Origin: Chloroflexi bacterium RBG_19FT_COMBO_55_16
GTDB lineage: Bacteria > Chloroflexota > Anaerolineae > Anaerolineales > UBA4823
DNA length: 6,270 bases
Assembly (NCBI GenBank): GCA_001795335.1
Contig: MGOK01000112.1
Location: 1 to 6,270 of the forward strand
Reading direction: 5' to 3'
Part shown: piece after piece, positions 1 through 5,439 of the stretch
How the letters are laid out: each line of letters opens with the position of its first letter
Position numbering within the stretch: position 1 is the first letter of the stretch
Made by a program: the position numbers and the translations under genes
Notes under the pieces: generated by a model
The model's database searches: none
Seen by the model: the letters and a program-made list of their open reading frames with translations, nothing else
What the model was told of the DNA's origin: nothing

Positions 1-21
1 ATGACGAACGACAAATGACGA
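1..21. repeat. Edge of a degenerate 7-bp tandem repeat
   Basis: Three consecutive heptamers can be read: ATGACGA (1-7), ACGACAA (8-14) and ATGACGA (15-21). The first and third are identical; the middle one differs by two transitions. The array runs to the window's first base, so more copies may lie to the left. It directly abuts the Shine-Dalgarno site of the first ABC gene. Heptanucleotide short tandem repeats are known between genes in some bacteria, notably cyanobacteria. With only three units visible, chance or the tail of an upstream gene is possible. One frame ends at a TGA at 16-18 and another at a TAA at 39-41. Confidence 0.4.
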
Positions 22-26
22 AGGAG
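21..26 (+). promoter_or_regulatory. Shine-Dalgarno site that fixes a TTG start
   Basis: AAGGAG lies 7 nt before the TTG at 34-36, ideal spacing. The same frame has a TGA at 16-18 and no ATG or GTG between that stop and 34, so this site settles the unusual TTG initiation codon of the first ABC gene. Confidence 0.8.
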
Positions 27-33
27 ACTGATA

Positions 34-1953
34 TTGCGTAATTCACGAACAACCGACCGGCGCCCCCAGGTGGATAAGAAGGCCCTGGGACGGGCGATTC
101 GTTACCTGGGGCACTACCGTTCCCTGGCGATTCTGCCTTATCTGTTCCTGGTGATAGCCACAACGGCTCAGCTGATGGTGCCGCGCATGGTGCGTAACAT
201 CATCGACGCGGTCACCCAAGGGGCGATCGCCAACACGCTCATCCCTCGATTGGGCAGCATCCCCGACGCTGTCCAATCTCGCATCTTCACTGCGTTAAGC
301 ATTACTAAAGAGCAACTGTTCTACAATTATGAAAATGCTGAACGCCTCCTGATCAACGCCGGAGTCGCTATACTAATTTTTGCACTCGTTCGAGGGTTAT
401 TTGCTTTCCTGCAGACTTTCACTGCAGAACGCAACTCGCAGAGTGTGGCCTTCGATCTGCGCAACGAGCTGTTTGCCAAGATCCAGAATCTGTCTTTTTC
501 TTACCACGATCGCACCCAGACTGGACAGCTCATGGTACGGGCGACCGATGATGTCGAAAAAGTACGCTTGTTCATCGGCCAAGGCCTGCTGATGGCAGTC
601 GGTGCTTTGATCTTGCTCAGCGGAACGTTGATCATACTATTTACCACGAATCTTCGGTTGACACTGGTTGCGCTGCCAATCCTGCCGCTTGCCTTGATCA
701 TGTTCTTGGTCTTCGGCGCAGTCAGCGGCCCGCTTTTCATCAAAGTGCAAGCGCGCCTGGACAGACTTAATACTATCTTGCAGGAGAACTTGGCTGGGAT
801 TAAGGTCGTTAAGGCGTTTACGCGCGAGAAAAGCGAACAGGTAAAGTTTGAGCAGGCTGCTGATTCCTTAATGAATCAGCAGATCACTGTTTCTCGGTTG
901 TTTAGCTTTCTCTTTCCGCTGATCATCCTGGTCGCCAGTGTGGGACAGACGATCGTGCTGTATTATGGAGGCAGGCAGATTTTCGGCAGTACTCTCACTC
1001 TGGGGGAATGGCAGGAGTTCAGCCTGTACCTGGTCTATATTTTTTTCCCAATGGCGATGTTGGGGATGATCATCACGCAAATGTCACAAGCTTCTGCTTC
1101 GGCAGGGCGCATCTTCGAAATTCTAGATGCGGAGAGTGAGGTAAAAGATAAACCGGGTGCGATCGTCTTGCCTGCTGTAGAAGGTCATGTCGTCTTTGAA
1201 AATGTCACCTTCCGTTACTTCGCCAGTGGTGAGCCCGTGCTCAAAGACATCGATTTTCAGGTGAAAGCAGGACAAACGGTGGCATTGTTGGGCGCGACCG
1301 GCTCTGGAAAGACGACCATCATTAACTTGCTGCCCCGATTCTATGACCCCAGCCAGGGTTACATCACGATCGATGGCTACGATATAAGGGAGGTGACTCT
1401 CGACTCCTTACGCTCCCAAATCGGTATTGTGTTGCAAGAAAGCACCTTATTCGCCGGGACAATTGCTGAAAACATCGCCTTTGGCCGCCCGGATGCCACT
1501 TTAGAAGAAATACAGGCTGTGGCGAAAGCAGCCGCTGCCCACGAATTCGTCTTAGCTTTCCCGGATGGCTATGACACCCCGGTAGGCGAGCGCGGCGCGA
1601 CCCTGAGTGGAGGGCAGAAGCAGCGCATCGCCATCGCGCGCGCCCTGCTCATGAACCCGCGCATCTTGATCCTGGATGATTCGACCAGCAGCGTCGACCT
1701 GACGACTGAAGCCCAAATCCAGGAAGCGCTCGATAAATTAATGAAAGGCCGTACCAGTTTCGTCATCGCCCAGCGCATCAGTACCGTGATGAACGCTGAC
1801 CTGATCCTGATACTGGACAAAGGCCAGCTGGTCGCCCAGGGGCAACACGAAGACCTGCTCGAAACCAGCGAACTCTACGCTGAGATTTACACATCACAAC
1901 TGATTAGTGATGTAGAGGTCGAGGCTGAACCAGAACTGGAGATAGCACTATGA
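34..1953 (+). CDS. ABC exporter half-transporter, degenerate-site subunit (TM287/BmrC-like)
   Basis: Membrane-embedded half of an ABC exporter (MsbA/MDR type), 639 residues, the usual length for a fused TMD-NBD. Six membrane segments are predicted near residues 31-50, 107-128, 183-203, 208-232, 288-313 and 327-350, with a loop of about 55 residues between the first two. The nucleotide-binding domain shows A-loop Tyr395, Walker A 420-428 (Lys426), Q-loop Gln468, a perfect LSGGQ signature (524-528) and Walker B ending at Asp548. Asp549 replaces the catalytic Glu, and Gln580 replaces the switch His. These changes mark the degenerate-site subunit of a heterodimeric exporter, as known for TM287, BmrC and LmrC. 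Translation starts at TTG, supported by AAGGAG 7 nt upstream. The protein has no cysteine and ends in an acidic tail. Its partner follows 37 bp downstream. The substrate cannot be read from sequence; drugs, lipids or peptides are typical of the family. Confidence 0.95.
   Translation: MRNSRTTDRRPQVDKKALGRAIRYLGHYRSLAILPYLFLVIATTAQLMVPRMVRNIIDAVTQGAIANTLIPRLGSIPDAVQSRIFTALSITKEQLFYNYENAERLLINAGVAILIFALVRGLFAFLQTFTAERNSQSVAFDLRNELFAKIQNLSFSYHDRTQTGQLMVRATDDVEKVRLFIGQGLLMAVGALILLSGTLIILFTTNLRLTLVALPILPLALIMFLVFGAVSGPLFIKVQARLDRLNTILQENLAGIKVVKAFTREKSEQVKFEQAADSLMNQQITVSRLFSFLFPLIILVASVGQTIVLYYGGRQIFGSTLTLGEWQEFSLYLVYIFFPMAMLGMIITQMSQASASAGRIFEILDAESEVKDKPGAIVLPAVEGHVVFENVTFRYFASGEPVLKDIDFQVKAGQTVALLGATGSGKTTIINLLPRFYDPSQGYITIDGYDIREVTLDSLRSQIGIVLQESTLFAGTIAENIAFGRPDATLEEIQAVAKAAAAHEFVLAFPDGYDTPVGERGATLSGGQKQRIAIARALLMNPRILILDDSTSSVDLTTEAQIQEALDKLMKGRTSFVIAQRISTVMNADLILILDKGQLVAQGQHEDLLETSELYAEIYTSQLISDVEVEAEPELEIAL
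857..882. repeat. Perfect 10-bp inverted repeat inside the first ABC gene
   Basis: CTGCTGATTC (857-866) and GAATCAGCAG (873-882) are exact reverse complements around a 6-nt loop. The hairpin lies within codons for the cytoplasmic helix between membrane segments 4 and 5 of the first ABC subunit. No T-run follows on either strand, so it does not look like a terminator. It may be coincidental. Confidence 0.5.
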
Positions 1954-1991
1954 AGGGCAGGCGTCGATTAATTGAATTGGAGGCGCATTAA
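1950..1991 (+). other. 13-codon mini-ORF bridging the two ABC genes
   Basis: An ATG at 1950 overlaps the stop of the first ABC gene (ATGA). The frame reads MKGRRRLIELEAH and stops at TAA 1989-1991, whose last A is the first base of the next gene's ATG (TAATG). The mini-ORF thus joins the stop of one gene to the start of the next and contains the downstream Shine-Dalgarno site. No ribosome binding site clearly its own was seen. It could let terminating ribosomes reinitiate and keep the two subunits in balance, or it could be chance. It is unlikely to encode a functional peptide. Confidence 0.25.
1979..1983 (+). promoter_or_regulatory. Shine-Dalgarno site of the second ABC gene
   Basis: GGAGG lies 7 nt before the ATG at 1991. 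This favours that start over a second in-frame ATG at 2027, which has no comparable site before it. Bases 1954-1990 hold no obvious terminator or promoter, consistent with co-transcription with the first ABC gene. Confidence 0.8.
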
Positions 1992-3970
1992 TGTTTCATG
2001 GTGGAACAGAAGGTTTACGCAGAATCATGAGCCAAGACACCCTGAAACCCAGGAGGTTGGGAGAGACTCTTGGTCGTTTCGGAGGATATTTCAAGCCTTA
2101 TTGGCCAATCTTAATCCTGGCAGGTCTCTTGGTCATCGGGTCGACCTGGGCGCAAGTAACCGCGCCGGAGCTGCTTGGACAGGCCGTGGACTGTTATTTC
2201 AGCCCGGCGGCAGCCTCTGCTTTTGGAAATCTCCCCGGCGCCTCCGAGGAGGGTGCGACAGCCAGCGCAGCAACCAACTGTACTTACACCGATGACCCTG
2301 CTAGGTTGACAAATGAAGAACGGGTGGGTGGATTTGGTGGCTTGATTCTACGCATCATCGGCCTGTATGTCATGACATCCTTACTCACCGGCCTGACTTT
2401 TTACTTGATGAGCTGGTCCGGCCAACACGTCCTGCGCCAGATGAGGGTCGGATTGTTCCGTCACCTGCATCGCCTTTCCATAGGCTATTACGCTGAGCAC
2501 GAGGTGGGTGACATAATGAGCCGCATCACCAACGATTCGGACACCATCCAACAGGCGTTCAGCTTCGCATTGGTCAATGTGCTGAGTGGTGTGCTGCTAC
2601 TCGGTTGGATTGCCTATAATATGCTGGCTAGAAGTATGCCGTATGCCTTGCTCAGTCTGTCTGTGGTGCCATTGATGATAATTGCGACGGTCTGGTTTTC
2701 ATCGCAGGCGCGCAAAGCCTTCCGCAGCACGCGCCTCCAGATGGGTTCGGTAAGCACGGAGTTGCAGGAGACTATCTCCTCAGTGCGAGAAGTCCAGGCC
2801 TTCAGCCGGGAGCAGGAAAATATCCAGAACTTCATGGAGACTAACGCCGCTAACCGGGACGCCAATATCCGGGCAGTTTCGTTTACCAGCGCCCTGGCGC
2901 CAACCCTGGAAGCCTTGGGATACCTGGCTCTGGCGATCGTGACCTGTGTGGGGGGGATCGCCCTGTTGCGCGGCCAGACTTTGTTCAGCACTACCGTTTC
3001 GTTCGGTCTGATTGTCACTTTTCTGGCATATGTGCAACGCTTCAACCAGCCGATCCAGCAAATTTCTGTGCTTTGGACCAATATTCAGAACGCTATCGCT
3101 GGTGGTGAGCGCATTTTCAACCTTCTGGATATCGAACCTGACATTGTGGATGCGCCAGAAGCTCAGGCTTTACCGCAGATCGTAGGCAGAGTCGAGTTCC
3201 AAAATGTCTACGCTGCCTACAAGAAGGACGAGAGCGTCTTGAACGGAATTAATTTTACCGCGGAGCCGGGACAAACTATCGCCGTGGTCGGGCCGACCGG
3301 CGCGGGGAAGACGACCTTGATCAATCTGATCCCTCGCTTTTACGATGTGGCAGGTGGAGCGGTATTGATCGATGGCCTGGATGTGCGTTATGTGACCACC
3401 GAGTCGCTGCGCAAGCAGATCGGCATCGTGCTACAAGATACATTTCTCTTCAGCGCCACTGTGATGGAGAATATCCGCTTCGGAAGACCTGAGGCAACCG
3501 ACGAGGAAGTAAAAGCTGCCGCCAGGTTGGCCCATGCGGATACCTTCATCGAGCGCTTGCCTGATGGATACCAGACTGTGCTAGGCGAACGCGGCAGCGG
3601 CTTAAGCCAGGGGCAACGCCAGCTGCTGGCAATCGCCCGGGCTGCCTTATCTGACCCCCGTATCTTAATCCTAGACGAGGCCACCTCCAGCGTAGATACC
3701 CGTACTGAGCGCATGATCCAAAAAGCCCTGGAGAACTTGCTCATGGACCGCACAAGCTTCGTCATCGCTCACCGCCTGAGCACCATTCGCAATGCTGACC
3801 TGCTGTTGGTGCTGGATCAGGGGCAGATCGTCGAGTGTGGGAAGCACAACGAACTGTTGGCGCGTCAGGGCTTCTACTACAACCTTTATATGAGCCAATT
3901 CCGCCGCCTGGAGCCGGAAATTTCGGTTAGCGGAGATGGGCACAAAGCTGGAGAGCTGGCGACTGTCTAG
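1991..3970 (+). CDS. ABC exporter half-transporter, catalytic-site subunit (TM288/BmrD-like)
   Basis: Second half of the heterodimeric ABC exporter, 659 residues. Six membrane segments are predicted near 37-57, 116-140, 190-212, 215-236, 301-326 and 333-352. The nucleotide-binding domain has Walker A 434-442 (Lys440), Q-loop Gln482, Walker B Asp562 followed by catalytic Glu563, and switch His594. Its signature is LSQGQ (538-542), not LSGGQ. In the dimer, the intact Walker motifs here should pair with the partner's LSGGQ to form the hydrolytic site. The LSQGQ here should pair with the partner's Asp549/Gln580 site, which is expected to bind ATP but hydrolyse it poorly. The external loop between membrane segments 1 and 2 (about 58-115) is long and Ala/Gly-rich, with Cys68 and Cys97; the only other cysteines are 319 and 616. 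The start at 1991 rests on the GGAGG site. Starting at 2027 would lose only 12 residues. Export direction is inferred from the family; the substrate is unknown. Confidence 0.95.
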   Translation: MFHGGTEGLRRIMSQDTLKPRRLGETLGRFGGYFKPYWPILILAGLLVIGSTWAQVTAPELLGQAVDCYFSPAAASAFGNLPGASEEGATASAATNCTYTDDPARLTNEERVGGFGGLILRIIGLYVMTSLLTGLTFYLMSWSGQHVLRQMRVGLFRHLHRLSIGYYAEHEVGDIMSRITNDSDTIQQAFSFALVNVLSGVLLLGWIAYNMLARSMPYALLSLSVVPLMIIATVWFSSQARKAFRSTRLQMGSVSTELQETISSVREVQAFSREQENIQNFMETNAANRDANIRAVSFTSALAPTLEALGYLALAIVTCVGGIALLRGQTLFSTTVSFGLIVTFLAYVQRFNQPIQQISVLWTNIQNAIAGGERIFNLLDIEPDIVDAPEAQALPQIVGRVEFQNVYAAYKKDESVLNGINFTAEPGQTIAVVGPTGAGKTTLINLIPRFYDVAGGAVLIDGLDVRYVTTESLRKQIGIVLQDTFLFSATVMENIRFGRPEATDEEVKAAARLAHADTFIERLPDGYQTVLGERGSGLSQGQRQLLAIARAALSDPRILILDEATSSVDTRTERMIQKALENLLMDRTSFVIAHRLSTIRNADLLLVLDQGQIVECGKHNELLARQGFYYNLYMSQFRRLEPEISVSGDGHKAGELATV

Positions 3971-4023
3971 ATATGGAAGACCAACAGCTCAATGGTAAGC
4001 CTTTCTAGCAGAGGTAATCAAAT

Positions 4024-4048
4024 AGGCCGGCAATCGACTTGCCGGCCT
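4024..4048. terminator. Hairpin between convergent genes, likely bidirectional terminator
   Basis: AGGCCGGCAA (4024-4033) and TTGCCGGCCT (4039-4048) form a perfect GC-rich 10-bp stem with a 5-nt loop. It lies 53 bp after the ABC operon's stop and 34 bp beyond the stop of the minus-strand zinc-ribbon gene. The run after the stem is only TTTGGTT on the plus strand and TATTTG on the minus strand, so the U-tract is weak. Position between convergent genes is the main support. Confidence 0.75.
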
Positions 4049-4082
4049 TTGGTTATATAGCGCCTTTGTCTTCCTCACACGC

Positions 4083-4646
4083 TTAATCTACATTATAGCC
4101 TGCCAGGCCGAGGCCTGTTTTTTGGATCACGTGAAGAGCTTTATAAAGGGTTGGTTTTTCGGCCAACGCCCGGTACTGGAACAAACGCAGAATAGTCATC
4201 AGATCGCGCCATTCAGAGGTAAATTTCTCAGGAGCAGCAATGACTTCCCAGGCTTCTGTAAGGCTGGCGGAAAGGAATTCCGACGCGCTCATACTGGTCA
4301 ATTCATCATCCAGGGCTTTGACAATCTTCTCAAACTCGCCCTCGTCGAGCCAGATTCCCTGGCACTGAGTACAGTAATTCACCTCGACACCTGTTTCTCC
4401 ATAACCAAGGGCAACCAATCTGGTACCATCTTTCGGGCATAGGATGCCCCTTAAATCCAATTTGAATTGATCTTCGTGTTTCCAGATTTCAAAATCCAGC
4501 CAGACCGCATCTGGCTCAATTGTATCTTTGGCTTGTAGGAATTCAGCCTGTTCAAACCAGATGCCTTTACATTGTGGGCATTCTTCTACCTGAACACCCC
4601 CCATATCACGCCGAATCATCTCAATTTTATCGTTTGGACACTGCAT
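4083..4646 (-). CDS. Tandem TFIIB-type zinc-ribbon protein
   Basis: A 187-residue soluble protein with two copies of the short zinc ribbon known as zf-TFIIB. Copy 1 covers about residues 1-38: CPND at 3-6, then CPQC at 23-26 followed by KGIWFEQAEF. Copy 2 covers about 68-108: CPKD at 70-73, then CTQC at 92-95 followed by QGIWLDEGEF. Both share the pattern CPxD, CxxC, then GIW and an acidic/Glu residue, which is typical of the family. Each has Asp where a fourth Cys could sit, so metal ligation may be Cys3 plus Asp or another residue. The C-terminal part (110-187) looks helical and I do not recognise it. There is no signal peptide or membrane segment. GAGAGG (4655-4660) lies 8 nt before the ATG and a good promoter precedes it. 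Family members are mostly uncharacterised; nucleic-acid or protein binding is possible, but no function is assigned. Confidence 0.88.
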   Translation of the reverse strand: MQCPNDKIEMIRRDMGGVQVEECPQCKGIWFEQAEFLQAKDTIEPDAVWLDFEIWKHEDQFKLDLRGILCPKDGTRLVALGYGETGVEVNYCTQCQGIWLDEGEFEKIVKALDDELTSMSASEFLSASLTEAWEVIAAPEKFTSEWRDLMTILRLFQYRALAEKPTLYKALHVIQKTGLGLAGYNVD

Positions 4647-4681
4647 AGTCTCTACCTCTCATAGGGATTCGAAGCAAGTTT

Positions 4682-4710
4682 ATCATATCTCGACATCTTA
4701 TCAGATTCAA
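4682..4710 (-). promoter_or_regulatory. Sigma70-type promoter of the zinc-ribbon gene
   Basis: On the minus strand, TTGAAT (4705-4710) and TATGAT (4682-4687) are separated by exactly 17 bp. They match the consensus at 4/6 and 5/6 positions. Transcription would start near 4675, giving a leader of about 28 nt that carries GAGAGG at 4655-4660. The box overlaps the oppositely directed promoter at 4698-4726. Confidence 0.65.
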
Positions 4711-4726
4711 AAGGAAGGGATATAAT
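4698..4726 (+). promoter_or_regulatory. Sigma70-type promoter of the lipoprotein gene
   Basis: TTATCA (4698-4703, 4/6 to consensus) and a perfect TATAAT (4721-4726) are separated by 17 bp. Transcription would start near 4733, about 60 nt before the lipoprotein ATG. The leader has a GAAAGGG stretch at 4776-4782, 11 nt from the start and a little far for a Shine-Dalgarno site. The -35 region overlaps that of the divergent promoter for the zinc-ribbon gene. Confidence 0.7.
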
Positions 4727-4793
4727 CAGGCCCGGCCTACTTCGGCTATTATCCAACAGTCAGTGAGATCACCGTGAAAGGGTAAACCTGCTT

Positions 4794-5375
4794 ATGTTGA
4801 ATGTTTCGAAAAGACAAATCGTCCATCTCGCCATCCTTATGGCTGCTTTAGTTTTAAGTGCGTGCGCTGGGACCTCTCCGGCAAACAGTACGCCGAACGT
4901 GGTTACAGTTATCCAGACTATACCGGTGGAAGTGACTCGCATCGTGGAGATCACGCAAGCGGTGGAAGTGACACGCCAGGTTGTCGTGACGCAAATCGTC
5001 GAGGTTCCAGTCACAGTCACGCCAAGCCCAACCGCGGAGGCCACTCCAACGCCAACTATGCCGTTATTCCCAACCTTTACCCCCGCCCTGGCTACTCAGA
5101 TCACTCCGCAGGGCAAAGGCGATGGGTTTACCCCCTTTTTCATAGTAAACCAGACACAGGATAGAATGGAGGTTTATATCACCGGCCCTCTGACGCCTGA
5201 TCCGGTTGCGCTCTCGCCAGACTCATCCTTTAAGATTTTCCTTCGGGAAGGTGAATATTCCTATTCTGTCTGGCGGGATGGTAAAGTTGCTTACGTAGGG
5301 GGATTCCGCATCACGAATATTGACAAGCACCAGCTGATCTTGCACGAGGATAAGGCGGTCTTTTGGATACCCTAA
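4794..5375 (+). CDS. Lipoprotein with VEVTR repeats, function unknown
   Basis: A 193-residue predicted lipoprotein. The N-terminus has Lys6/Arg7, a hydrophobic stretch (9-22) and a lipobox LSAC with Cys24 as the lipidation site, so the mature protein should be tethered to the outer face of the cytoplasmic membrane. Residues 44-73 form five hexapeptide units of the type xVEVTR, alternating hydrophobic and polar as in an extended beta strand. A Pro/Thr/Ser-rich linker follows (about 74-105), of the sort that spans or attaches to a cell wall and is often glycosylated. The C-terminal part (about 107-193) is beta-rich with several Gly and aromatic residues (EGEYSYSVW at about 152-160). It resembles a small beta-sandwich that I cannot name. 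No catalytic motif is visible. The architecture is characteristic of Anaerolineae surface proteins. The gene ends in tandem TAA codons before a hairpin and has its own promoter at 4698-4726. Confidence 0.88.
   Translation: MLNVSKRQIVHLAILMAALVLSACAGTSPANSTPNVVTVIQTIPVEVTRIVEITQAVEVTRQVVVTQIVEVPVTVTPSPTAEATPTPTMPLFPTFTPALATQITPQGKGDGFTPFFIVNQTQDRMEVYITGPLTPDPVALSPDSSFKIFLREGEYSYSVWRDGKVAYVGGFRITNIDKHQLILHEDKAVFWIP
4923..5012 (+). repeat. Five 18-bp coding repeats (xVEVTR hexapeptides)
   Basis: The protein units are PVEVTR, IVEITQ, AVEVTR, QVVVTQ and IVEVPV (residues 44-73 of the lipoprotein). The DNA copies have diverged (GTGGAAGTGACTCGC against GTGGAAGTGACACGC, with others less alike). The protein pattern is therefore kept better than the nucleotide pattern, which suggests selection on the peptide rather than a very recent expansion. 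Confidence 0.75.
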
Positions 5376-5381
5376 TAAGTA

Positions 5382-5414
5382 TGATTAGCCAGCAGTCCAA
5401 CTGCTGGCTAATCA
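5382..5414. terminator. Perfect 14-bp hairpin between convergent genes
   Basis: TGATTAGCCAGCAG (5382-5395) pairs perfectly with CTGCTGGCTAATCA (5401-5414) around the loop TCCAA. It begins 6 nt after the lipoprotein stop and ends 25 nt before the stop of the minus-strand gene. No T-run follows on either strand, so if it terminates transcription it does so without a classical U-tract. It probably serves both genes. Confidence 0.75.
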
Positions 5415-5439
5415 ATCGCCAACTCAGCGAATGATGAGA

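Noticed and set aside
15..41. Short frame MTKETDIA overlapping the first ABC start, as a leader peptide
   Set aside because: Its ATG belongs to the heptamer repeat and has no ribosome binding site before it in the window; it may equally be the tail of an upstream gene that cannot be judged here.
1972..2295. 107-codon plus-strand frame overlapping the start of the second ABC gene
   Set aside because: The ABC frame there has a strong Shine-Dalgarno site and family motifs; this frame has an odd composition and no recognisable domain.
2614..3081. 155-codon open frame on the minus strand within the second ABC gene
   Set aside because: It lies fully opposite a well-supported conserved gene, shows no recognisable motif and has no clear ribosome binding site; it is a shadow of the coding strand.
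4923..5012. Possible CRISPR or intergenic repeat array
   Set aside because: The 18-bp units are in frame, diverged at the DNA level and without spacers; they are coding hexapeptide repeats.
4769..5044. 91-codon minus-strand frame opposite the lipoprotein repeats
   Set aside because: Its Thr/Val-rich content is the antisense of the VEVTR repeats; the plus strand has the lipobox and promoter.
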